This document shows positions 1 to 6,541 of a stretch of 25,022 nt of DNA, one piece after another (position 1 is the stretch's first letter; every line of letters begins with the position of its first letter). The notes beneath the pieces are model-generated. The model was given only the letters and a program-made list of their open reading frames with translations. It was not told the DNA's origin and made no database searches. The stretch is from Candidatus Sordicultor fermentans (GTDB lineage Bacteria > Atribacterota > Atribacteria > Atribacterales > Caldatribacteriaceae): contig DGDO01000030.1 of assembly GCA_002385475.1 (NCBI GenBank), positions 1-25,022 on the forward strand, read 5' to 3'. The translations under genes and the position numbers were made by a program.

Positions 1-968
1 GCCACACCCTCTTCCCAAAGGAGCCAAGCAAAGGTACTCTGCGAGCGGCGAGCAAAATCTTTAGCTTCTTTCCCATAATAACCGTATAGTTCGGAATAAA
101 CATTTTCGGCGAAATCAAGCACCGGCTTTTCTTTCATTCCCTCAACAAAAGCACCGGTAATTTTATCCAAAATTTCTGGAGATGTATCAGCGGGAAGAGC
201 AAAACCTACACATTGCCTGAGAGGCATTATTTCAGCTAACTCGGGGACAAAATCGGTAATCGGGGGAACAGTTACTCCAGCAAACTCATGGGATTTGGTA
301 TCATACATAGCTAAAGGTCTCAGTTGACCAGCTTTTAAGAACTCGGCTTGTTCCCCGAGGCCAGTCCAAACTACATCTACTTCCCCGGCTATGGCACTGA
401 CAATAGAAGGACGACTACCCGGATAAGGAATCCACTCTAAATCATATCCCCCATAACGCTCAAAGGTAAGGTACTGGATGTGCCAAATACATCCCGGAAT
501 AGAGGTGGCAATAGTGATTTCTCCCGGCCTCTCTTTTATATCGTCAAGAAGCTCTTGAAAATTCTGGTAAGGAGAATCCTTCCTGACCGAGATAATTCCT
601 GGAGTTCCACCTACCCAGAAAAATTCCCAGTCTTCCACCGTAGTCGGATGAATTCCCAAAACACATTGCCCAAAGAAACCTTCTGAGAGCCCAAACCAGA
701 GATAACCATCATGAGGGGCATCCCAAACGTAAGAAGTGGCTGTCCCTCCCATGGCCCCTTCCATATTTTGCACCACAATGTCTACACCTAAGTAGGGCTT
801 CATAGCCTCAGCAAGAGCCCGGTTGCTAAGATCGGTAGAACCACCAGCTGCAGAAAAAACAATTATATTTATAGGACGTGTTGGCCACTCCTGAGCCAAG
901 GCTCCGGAGGTAAGGAAAGCTACCACCAAGAACAAAACAAAAAACATTAAGAAAAACCGACTTTTCAT
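1..968 (-). CDS. TctC/Bug-family periplasmic solute-binding protein (partial, C-terminus off the left edge)
   Basis: This reading frame stays open from an ATG at 968 to the window edge and gives 322 residues. The family is usually about 320-330 long, so only a few residues are missing. It starts with a signal peptide (MKSR, then a hydrophobic run ending in an Ala-Leu-Ala-Gln cleavage site near residue 26). Next comes the Bug/TctC pattern: RPINIIV, a GGSTD turn, a GAMGGT loop near residue 74 and a PHDGY motif matching the family's pDGYT. Such proteins deliver carboxylates or related small acids to the TctAB membrane components of tripartite tricarboxylate transporters. A perfect AGGAGG lies 7 bases before the start, 27 bp after the cupin stop, so it belongs to the regulator-isomerase operon. 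TctB and TctA would be expected beyond position 1. The ligand cannot be read from the sequence. Confidence 0.9.
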   Translation of the reverse strand, partial: MKSRFFLMFFVLFLVVAFLTSGALAQEWPTRPINIIVFSAAGGSTDLSNRALAEAMKPYLGVDIVVQNMEGAMGGTATSYVWDAPHDGYLWFGLSEGFFGQCVLGIHPTTVEDWEFFWVGGTPGIISVRKDSPYQNFQELLDDIKERPGEITIATSIPGCIWHIQYLTFERYGGYDLEWIPYPGSRPSIVSAIAGEVDVVWTGLGEQAEFLKAGQLRPLAMYDTKSHEFAGVTVPPITDFVPELAEIMPLRQCVGFALPADTSPEILDKITGAFVEGMKEKPVLDFAENVYSELYGYYGKEAKDFARRSQSTFAWLLWEEGV

Positions 969-995
969 CTCTAATCCTCCTCACTTAATTGTTCA

Positions 996-1388
996 TTATT
1001 TATTCATTTCCTGAGCAGATTTAACCAAAGTCTGGTAAAGATCACTCGCCCGAAAAGGCTGAACATAAACCGAAACCAGTTTTAAAGTTTCTGGACCAGG
1101 ATTCTTTAGCTGAATTTTATCCCCCCTTTCCACTAAAATAGCTGTGTCCGGCTCTAAAGCAAACTCATTCCCATTACAAACAAACATCCCCCGACCTGAG
1201 ATGATATAAATAAGCTCCGTCCGATCACGAAGTCGGTAATCAGTGCTGCTTTTAGGGTAGATCACGGCCGAGATAAGGTTAAGGTCTTCCACTCCATCTT
1301 GATCTGGAGCAAATACTACCCGCACCATTCGTTCAAAAGGTTTTGGTACTTCTACTCCTTCGACTTCTTGAACCCTTTTAATTTTCAT
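996..1388 (-). CDS. Small single-domain cupin lacking the usual metal-binding histidines
   Basis: The 130-residue product aligns over residues 40-110 with the cupin_2 beta-barrel: a PKSSTD turn, a TELIYIISGRG strand pair and a late KNPGPE turn. In typical cupins the first motif carries HxH and a Glu, and the second a His. Here the HxH positions are Arg52 and Arg54, Glu58 is kept, and the last His is Ile92. The 3-His/1-Glu metal site is therefore gone. The gene overlaps the upstream isomerase by 11 bases, and its GAAGGAAG-type ribosome site lies inside that gene, so the two are translationally coupled. Cupins in sugar-acid operons often act as isomerases, ring-opening enzymes or ligand sensors. 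Without metal, a binding or structural role, or metal-free lyase/epimerase chemistry, is more likely. The precise function is unknown. Confidence 0.85.
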   Translation of the reverse strand: MKIKRVQEVEGVEVPKPFERMVRVVFAPDQDGVEDLNLISAVIYPKSSTDYRLRDRTELIYIISGRGMFVCNGNEFALEPDTAILVERGDKIQLKNPGPETLKLVSVYVQPFRASDLYQTLVKSAQEMNK

Positions 1389-2259
1389 CTCGACTTCCTT
1401 CTTCTAAAGCACTCTGAATAAAAGCTATTGACTCTTTCACCATCTCTTCTATTTCCTCTAAAGGTTTTATCTCTTCCAAAGTGTCAAAAGGAGCCCAGTT
1501 CTTGCTCTGAAAAAAGTAGGGAATTTCAATGGTAATAGGTAAAACTTTCTCAGTTTCTTTAAGAATTTGGCAAACCCTTTTAAAATTTATTACTCCCTGA
1601 CCAATGGTACAATTTTTCAATATCCCCTCTTCTACTTTTACATCCTTAAAATGGAGAGTTTTCAGAAAATCTAAGGTTTTTTGGAAATCTCCTATCAGGT
1701 CAATCTGTCCCCGGTGGCCATAATAGACATTGCCAAAGTCGTAGGTTAAGCCTAAATAGGGAGAGTTAATCCGGCTAAAAACTACTCGAGCATCCTCTCC
1801 ATTTTGGATAATATCTCCTGGCATCTCGGTTTCTAAGCAAACTACTATATCCAGCTCTTCCGCTTTCTTCTCTATTATTTCCAAGTTCTGATAAAAACGA
1901 TCTTCTTCGCTCTTGGGTCCCTCATTAGTGGAAATATACTGTGCGCCAATATCCTTGGCAAATTCCATCTTCCTCTGAAAGAGCTCCACCTCCTCCCGGG
2001 TAATAAGAAACATGTGCCCGCTGAAGGTAATAGTATCTAAGCCATAATCTTCTATCACCTTTCGAAATTGATTAGCTTTGCCTAAATCCTCTTCAGTTAC
2101 ATGCGCTCCATACCCGCTTCCCCGAAAAGCTGAGGGAGGCTTAATAAAGTCAAGGTCCACATACCGAGCTCCCAACTTGGAGAGGCTTTGGCAAACTGTT
2201 TTCAAATCATAGCCTCGATATAGATTGGCTCCCACCGAAATAGGCCAAGAATTATCCAT
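1378..2259 (-). CDS. Sugar phosphate isomerase/epimerase, xylose isomerase-like TIM barrel
   Basis: The 293-residue protein belongs to the AP endonuclease 2/xylose isomerase-like TIM-barrel superfamily. Beta-strand-end residues that normally bind a divalent metal and act as acid/base are recognisable: His82 (FSGH), Glu143 or Glu145 (CLETE), Asp174 (TYDFGN), His203 followed by LysAsp (LHFKD) and Glu245 (TIEIP). Family members interconvert ketoses or inositols, epimerise ketose phosphates or dehydrate inosose. The substrate here is not assignable. The ATG start is preceded by GAGGTGA. The gene lies 9 bp after the second TIM-barrel gene and overlaps the cupin downstream. The pairing with a GntR/FCD regulator and a TctC protein suggests intracellular processing of an imported sugar or sugar acid. 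Confidence 0.85.
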   Translation of the reverse strand: MDNSWPISVGANLYRGYDLKTVCQSLSKLGARYVDLDFIKPPSAFRGSGYGAHVTEEDLGKANQFRKVIEDYGLDTITFSGHMFLITREEVELFQRKMEFAKDIGAQYISTNEGPKSEEDRFYQNLEIIEKKAEELDIVVCLETEMPGDIIQNGEDARVVFSRINSPYLGLTYDFGNVYYGHRGQIDLIGDFQKTLDFLKTLHFKDVKVEEGILKNCTIGQGVINFKRVCQILKETEKVLPITIEIPYFFQSKNWAPFDTLEEIKPLEEIEEMVKESIAFIQSALEEGSRDEN

Positions 2260-2268
2260 TTTTTCACC

Positions 2269-3231
2269 TCATCCTAACATTTTTTGGTAAATGGTTTGAA
2301 GAACCCCTATAGGATCATCCTGAGATATTTTCTCCTGAATCAAAGATTGATCTAAGGACTTAGCAAAATTTGATAGTTTTTCAGTAAAAGCTATACTTTC
2401 AGAAAAAGCCTGAATCGGATCTCGGTGTTTGGGGGTCACGTCAAGGGAAACCCAACCCTGGTAATTGATTTTTTGTAAGTAATAAAGGAACTCAAGATAG
2501 GAAAAGAGGTTTCTACTCCCGGCTACTAAATCCCAATCCCATTTACCATCATTATCATTGATATGAACATGGAAAAGCTTACCCTCTCGGTGAAGCAAAA
2601 TCAGCGATTCAGCTGGATTTTCTCCGGCAAAAAGAGCATGCCCCACATCCAAGGTCACCCCCACATTGGGCAAACCCACCTTGAGACAAGTGTAAAGGGC
2701 ACTGTGAACGTTTCCCAGAAGATAGTGAACCAAAGGTTCTCTAAATTTGTACTCGAGACTAATCCGTACCTCAGGATATGTTTGAGCAGCCTCTCTAACC
2801 CCCTCTAAGAAATAATTCCAGACCTCTTCATAGTCTACCTCAAAATGGTAATCATAGCCATCCTGGAGAGGACAAACCGAAACCAAATTAACTCCTAAAT
2901 CACGAGAGAGTTCTGCTCCTTTTCTGATATATTCAATTGCCTTTTTCCTGGTATCAGTATCTCCAGCAGTTAAGGCCCGCTTATCCCAATAATGTTCCCC
3001 TTTTATATCTACATTGACCGCCCCTACTTGAAGATCATACTTTGCTAAAAGGCTCTTTGTTTTGTCTGGTTCAGCAAAATCATAAGGGTAAACCAGCTCT
3101 AACCCTGATGCTCCCTTCACCTTCTTTACCAGCTGGAATTTCTCTTCCAAATCACGAGGTTTCTGATAAAATTTAAACCGATCTTTTAATTGCCCTAAAA
3201 AACCACTGATAATAGCGTACTTATAATTCAC
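2269..3231 (-). CDS. Sugar isomerase/epimerase, xylose isomerase-like TIM barrel (second paralogue type)
   Basis: The 320-residue protein has a complete set of likely metal and catalytic residues: Glu160 (SLEYK), Asp195 and His198 (LDVGH), His223 with following Asn/Asp (HIND), a WDWD segment near 231-234 and Asp265 (SLDVTPKHR). The HIND...WDWD...G and LDVGHALFAGE motifs resemble bacterial ketohexose/rhamnose isomerase-like members more than endonuclease IV. It has little similarity to the next gene beyond the shared fold, so the two probably do different steps. The GTG start has GGAGGG six bases upstream. The regulator gene ends 18 bases before the start and the next isomerase begins 9 bases after the stop, so it is the first enzyme gene of the operon. 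Substrate unknown. Confidence 0.85.
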   Translation of the reverse strand: MNYKYAIISGFLGQLKDRFKFYQKPRDLEEKFQLVKKVKGASGLELVYPYDFAEPDKTKSLLAKYDLQVGAVNVDIKGEHYWDKRALTAGDTDTRKKAIEYIRKGAELSRDLGVNLVSVCPLQDGYDYHFEVDYEEVWNYFLEGVREAAQTYPEVRISLEYKFREPLVHYLLGNVHSALYTCLKVGLPNVGVTLDVGHALFAGENPAESLILLHREGKLFHVHINDNDGKWDWDLVAGSRNLFSYLEFLYYLQKINYQGWVSLDVTPKHRDPIQAFSESIAFTEKLSNFAKSLDQSLIQEKISQDDPIGVLQTIYQKMLG

Positions 3232-3249
3232 TTCGATCCCTCCATTTTT

Positions 3250-3882
3250 TTAATTAGTCAATGACTGCATCTCTCGGAGCCGTTTAACTGTTTTTTGGAT
3301 ATGAATCCTCATTTTTTCTTCCGCCCCAAACGGGTCATGAGTTTCAAACCGATCCAGAATCTCCATGTGTTCCTGGTAAGTCTCCTCCGGTGACCTAATA
3401 AGTCCTTTAATCAGGCATTTGGTCATAAATCCGGATCGAATCAACATGGTCTTTAAGTCTAAATAAGGACACTTTTCTGCCACAAACAGATGAAAAACAT
3501 TATCTACCTTTCGATATTCTTCAGAATCCCCTTTTTGATAAGCTTGGGTAAAATCTTCTTTGAATCGAGCAACTTCATCTTTAGTAACCAAAGGAGCAAG
3601 ATACCGACAAGCCAGACTTTCCAAGCTTTCCCGTATCTCAAAAAGAACAATCATCTCTTCCAAAGTGAATTGGCGAACGGAAACCCGATGATTGTTATTT
3701 CTGATGATTAGATTTTCACTTTCTAAGAGCTTTAAAGCATGTAAAAGAGGAGTACGGCTAATGCCTAACTCTTCAGCCAGCTGATCCTGAACTAAAGTTT
3801 CTCCCGGTTTTAGCTCCCCGCTCAGAATCATATCTCGAAGAACTTTATAAGCTTGATCGGCTAAAGTTATTTTTTCAATCAT
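3250..3882 (-). CDS. GntR-family transcriptional regulator, FCD (FadR-like) subfamily
   Basis: The 210-residue protein has an N-terminal winged helix (residues 6-70; recognition helix around LGISRTPLLHALKLL) and a C-terminal all-helical FCD ligand domain. The usual FCD metal set is visible: Asp127 and His131 (VDNVFH), His172 (EHMEIL) and His194 (RIHIQ). It probably binds a small carboxylated effector. A longer version starting at a TTG 15 bases upstream is possible, but family proteins begin close to the helix-turn-helix and that TTG has no ribosome site. The ATG at 3882 has a GGTGGG just upstream, rather close. It is the first gene of the operon and directly follows a promoter overlapped by a heptamer array, so autoregulation and control of the downstream transporter/isomerase genes is the natural reading. 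Confidence 0.88.
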   Translation of the reverse strand: MIEKITLADQAYKVLRDMILSGELKPGETLVQDQLAEELGISRTPLLHALKLLESENLIIRNNNHRVSVRQFTLEEMIVLFEIRESLESLACRYLAPLVTKDEVARFKEDFTQAYQKGDSEEYRKVDNVFHLFVAEKCPYLDLKTMLIRSGFMTKCLIKGLIRSPEETYQEHMEILDRFETHDPFGAEEKMRIHIQKTVKRLREMQSLTN

Positions 3883-3904
3883 ACGCCCACCACTCAAAGT
3901 TTTT

Positions 3905-3932
3905 GAATACGGTATTCTGAATACAGAATACC
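3905..3932. promoter_or_regulatory. Heptamer operator array, probable GntR/FCD binding site
   Basis: On the plus strand four heptamers follow one another: GAATACG, GTATTCT, GAATACA, GAATACC. They form overlapping palindromes: GAATACgGTATTC at 3905-3917, GTATTCtGAATAC at 3912-3924, and a 22-bp inverted repeat with perfect 9-bp arms at 3911-3919 and 3924-3932. FadR/FCD regulators typically bind short palindromes with a GT...AC frame, which these match. The array overlaps the -10 box of the promoter reading into the regulator gene, so binding would block RNA polymerase. Confidence 0.75.
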
Positions 3933-3953
3933 AAACAAATTTCGAAAATGCAA
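3925..3953 (-). promoter_or_regulatory. Sigma-A-like promoter of the gntR-isomerase-cupin-tctC operon
   Basis: Read on the minus strand, TTGCAT (3948-3953) and TATTCT (3925-3930) are separated by exactly 17 bases. The -10 box lies inside the heptamer array. Transcription would start near 3918, giving a leader of roughly 35 bases before the regulator start. Confidence 0.65.
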
Positions 3954-4225
3954 GGGCAAAACTGTAATTTTTTTAGAGTAAAGAATTTAATGGCTCTATA
4001 ACAAAATGCAGAGATAAAATATCTAAAAGCGGATAATTTATTTCCTTGGGCTTCTTTATGAAAAGTAGTTTACTGCAGCAATCATCCACTTTTTATTTTT
4101 ACGAGGATACAGGGTACAACCAGAGTAACATTTCCATAGATTATTGATGAAAGAGAAATTTACTCAGCTCTATCTTCACTCTCTAGTGATGGACTGACCA
4201 TCTCTTTTTCGTGTCCCTCATATTT
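3954..4225. other. Non-coding, AT-rich stretch between the GntR promoter and the GGDEF remnant
   Basis: No convincing gene, RNA or terminator is visible here. On the minus strand the frame of the GGDEF gene stays open for 21 more codons after its TAA, as far as another TAA at 4160-4162. Part of this stretch is therefore probably the former 3' end of that gene. Confidence 0.5.
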
Positions 4226-5262
4226 TTATTGATACATTAATCGGTCAGCTAAGTCTAAAACCTGTTCAAAATTATCTCCTGCCACCGCTTCTCCCCAGGA
4301 CATAGTAACACCTGAGTTATTTTCATCAGTCAGAAAAGAATTTTTAATCTGCTCTATTGCCTTCTCCATTTCATATCCTGTGCAATTTTTTAAAACTACT
4401 AGAAATGCATCTCCCCCCATTCGAATAACATAATCATTATGTCTTATAGAGCTCTGGAGGTTCTTCACCATACTTTGAAGAAGGTAGTCTCCTGCGGTAT
4501 GGCTATAAAGGTCGTTATATTTTTTGAAACCATTGATATCACCCATCATCAGGTAATCCCGAGAGGAGAAATTAATTTGAGAAATTATTCCCCGGCTGTA
4601 AGCTCCGGTTAAGGCGTCAAAATGATAAACCCAAGCCCTGCTATACTTACAAGAATTCCATAACTTACTAAAAAAAATCCCGGTTTCCCCTAATATGAGA
4701 GAGTAAAAAAGATGAAAAATAGTGATAGTAAGAAAGGTCCAGAAAAATATGATGGTTAATTTTTTGAAGTAAAGAACTCCCCCGCTAGCAACAAGAGGGA
4801 GTAATAAAGCAAAAATGATAGCAAAATTACTGAACTGTCTGATCTGAAGATGAGAGAACTGCAAGAAAATTTCTACCACCAACGCCAAAGTAATCCAGAG
4901 TAATAAATAACGAAAACGGGTTTTAGTTCGCAGCAAATCTTTTGTCCCTTGCAAGAAAAAAACATAGATAAACAGCCACAACCCGGCCAAATTTTTTTCC
5001 GCAAAGCGAGAAAAAAGGAAGGGGAGTCAGAAGTAGGGCGATAGATGAAATCCAAAAGATATATCCCTCCCAGAAGACAAGAAATGCCGATAGAAAAAAG
5101 GGCGCGTTTCATATAGCCATCTTCTAAAGATAAACCCATTAATCCCAACAAAATTAGGCCTAAAGTAAGACAAGCATCCATAGCCAATATATAATAAACA
5201 TCATGACGCAATATTCGCAGAATAGTAAATCTTCCCAGGACGCCCTGACTTTGACACTTCAC
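4226..5262 (-). pseudogene. Membrane-bound GGDEF-domain protein, frameshifted and with degenerate signature
   Basis: A GTG at 5262 opens a frame encoding hydrophobic helices down to about 5015. There the membrane protein continues in another frame (FSRFAEKN, then AGLWLFIYVFFLQG and further helices) into a GGDEF domain ending at 4226. The switch needs one extra base and lies between two homopolymers, six T and seven A on the coding strand at 5011-5016 and 4992-4998. The GGDEF domain shows the D-x-LTG entry (DALTGAYSRG), the substrate segment MGDINGFKKYND and the signature as GGDAF (4403-4417) instead of GGDEF. The Glu needed for metal binding and catalysis in diguanylate cyclases is thus Ala. 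The protein stops at MYQ, before the usual C-terminal helix is finished. A dead gene is likeliest; a sequencing indel combined with a degenerate receptor-like GGDEF is the alternative. Confidence 0.75.
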
Positions 5263-5342
5263 TTAGCTGAAACCTGCATCAAATCTATATTCTCTAAATT
5301 AGAATCTGCTATTTTGCCACTACACTCACTACCTTAAGTGGT

Positions 5343-5954
5343 CTACAGAGATAGTTCTTCTTTAGGGGTGATATTTTTAGGGGGTTTAATTTTGAAGAGT
5401 TTTAAGATTTTATTACTCAGTTCCGTTCCTTTGATTTTGAGCAAGAACTGTTGATTTTCAATTTCCACTTCAGCAAAATTCAGGGAGTTTAAAGCTTCCC
5501 GGATTTCCTCTGGAGAAGCTTTCTCTTCGCTTTCCTGTAACTTGAACTCCAGAGTCCTCTCCAGAAGGAAAGCTAAGAAACAGATAACCAAATGTCCTTT
5601 GATTCTATTTTCTGTCCAGTGAAAGATAGGTCTGACTTCTAAAGTACTTTTCATAATGCGGAAAGATTCTTCTATCTTCCATAAAGTATGATAAGCTTCT
5701 AAGGCATCTTGAGGTTTTATATCCTCTTCACTGGTTTGGATACCATAGTAACCATCAAACTTCTCATCTCGGTGTAGAGCTTCTTCATCCAGATACCAGG
5801 TTTCTTTACTGATATTCTTGAGATATTTCTTACCTCCTCTTTTATTACTGGCAGTGATTTTAGATTGGTTCTGTAAAAGTAATTGAGCTTTCTCTAGGAG
5901 TCTTTCTCTATCTTCCCGGTCTTTCTTAAGGGGGTTATAAGAAGGAACATCCCC
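5343..5954 (-). pseudogene. C-terminal remnant of an IS1634/IS4-like transposase
   Basis: The minus-strand frame is open from 5954 to a TAG at 5343, about 203 residues. No start codon is expected there, because the N-terminal half is missing beyond the in-frame TAA at 5955-5957. The sequence carries the hallmark of IS1634-type DDE transposases: a KDREDRERLLEKA segment, FDGYYGIQTS, then YHTLWKIEESFRIMKS with the catalytic-region Glu, RPIFHWTENRIKGH and a hydrophobic ICFLAFLLER helix. The first two DDE Asp residues and the N-terminal domain are absent, so it cannot encode an active enzyme. It lies just upstream of a tRNA gene, a common landing site for mobile DNA. No clear terminal inverted repeats or target duplication can be recognised by eye. 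Confidence 0.8.
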
Positions 5955-5959
5955 TTATA

Positions 5960-5995
5960 GTCAGGGTTATATGGGGCACCCCCTATAACCCTGAC
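5960..5995. repeat. Perfect 12-bp inverted repeat (strong hairpin)
   Basis: Arms GTCAGGGTTATA (5960-5971) and TATAACCCTGAC (5984-5995) are exact complements. The spacer itself contains GGGG and CCCC that can extend the stem past one mismatch. It starts 5 bp from the broken end of the transposase frame and lies 39 bp before the tRNA promoter. There is no T-run, so it is not an ordinary terminator. It may be an end of a small mobile element or a structured remnant. Confidence 0.7.
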
Positions 5996-6033
5996 ATTAT
6001 CACAGAATAACTACACCCTCGCCTTTCCTCCTC

Positions 6034-6062
6034 TTGACGAAGTTTGTTCCATTATCTATAAT
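6034..6062 (+). promoter_or_regulatory. Sigma-A promoter of tRNA-Gly
   Basis: TTGACG (6034-6039), a 17-base spacer and a perfect TATAAT (6057-6062). Transcription would start near 6069, about 14 bases before the mature tRNA. Transcription could also continue into the downstream protein genes, as no hairpin terminator separates them. Confidence 0.85.
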
Positions 6063-6082
6063 CATTGTGCTAACAGTAGCGA

Positions 6083-6158
6083 GCGGGAATAGCTCAGATG
6101 GTAGAGCGCCAGCCTTCCAAGCTGGATGTCGCGGGTTCGAGTCCCGTTTCCCGCTCCA
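6083..6158 (+). tRNA. tRNA-Gly, anticodon TCC
   Basis: All arms fold: acceptor GCGGGAA/TTCCCGC, D arm GCTC/GAGC, anticodon stem CCAGC/GCTGG with loop CTTCCAA (anticodon TCC, reading GGA and related Gly codons), T arm GCGGG/CCCGT with loop TTCGAGT, discriminator T and an encoded CCA end. The length is 76 nt. A run of seven T follows directly. The gene separates the transposase remnant from the ACT-like/Lon operon. Confidence 0.97.
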
Positions 6159-6211
6159 TTTTTTTATTTAAAGAACTTTTTCCAGAAAGTGTAAAAGAGC
6201 AAAAAATATTC

Positions 6212-6217
6212 TATAAT
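6212..6217 (+). promoter_or_regulatory. Possible -10 box ahead of the ACT-like/Lon operon
   Basis: A perfect TATAAT lies 36 bases before the ATG of the small ACT-like gene in an A-rich stretch. No good -35 box is visible at 16-18 bases, so this may be a weak or activator-dependent promoter, or chance. Read-through from the tRNA promoter is the alternative. Confidence 0.35.
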
Positions 6218-6253
6218 AAGAAAAAAATAAGGCTTCCAGGGAGGGATAAGAGT

Positions 6254-6502
6254 ATGGCTGATTTACTTCTCATTAAAGTGGGAAACAGAGCACAAAATGC
6301 TTTGAAAGTGCAAGAATTACTCAGCCGTTACGGGTGTAATATTGAAGTTCGCTTAGGACTCCATGAGTTTGCTCCAGAATGTGAGGGGAAAGATGAAGGC
6401 ATCATAATCTTAAAGCTTTCCGGTAATTTAGAAGATTTTAAAAAGCTTAAAGAGGACCTGGAAAAAATAGAAGGAGTTAAGGCTATTTATCAAGAATTAT
6501 AA
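6254..6502 (+). CDS. Small ACT-like protein of the TM1266 (putative iron-only hydrogenase regulator-like) type
   Basis: The 82-residue product begins MADLLLIKVGNR and shows a ferredoxin-like/ACT pattern: a beta strand, a helix (ALKVQELLSRYG), strands NIEVRLGLHEF and EGIIILKLSG, a helix (DFKKLKEDLEKIEG) and a last strand VKAIYQEL. This matches the small TM1266-like family whose members are tentatively called hydrogenase-system regulators. That name rests on context in other genomes, not on biochemistry. The frame is open upstream into the tRNA gene, but the start at 6254 has GGGAGGG seven bases ahead and the family begins at this point. It lies 39 bp before the Lon-like protease gene on the same strand. 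No hydrogenase gene is in the window, so the role is uncertain. Confidence 0.75.
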   Translation: MADLLLIKVGNRAQNALKVQELLSRYGCNIEVRLGLHEFAPECEGKDEGIIILKLSGNLEDFKKLKEDLEKIEGVKAIYQEL

Positions 6503-6541
6503 CGAGGGTTTTTCTTTTATGGAAAAACGAAGGGAGGACCT

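Noticed and set aside
4990..5020. Programmed -1 ribosomal frameshift in the GGDEF gene
   Set aside because: The A7 and T6 runs are not phased as X-XXY-YYZ heptamers with matching re-pairing (the P-site would move onto GAA or CTT), and no stimulatory stem follows. With the GGDAF and early stop, decay or sequencing error is simpler.
6083..6158. tRNA-Gly as an integration site with a duplicated 3' end
   Set aside because: No second copy of the tRNA 3' end is visible in the window and no integrase is present. The nearby mobile remnant is an IS-type transposase.
6098..6253. Upstream extension of the ACT-like gene beginning inside the tRNA
   Set aside because: The first 52 codons translate the tRNA-Gly gene and its T-rich flank. 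The ATG at 6254 has a proper ribosome site and matches the family length.
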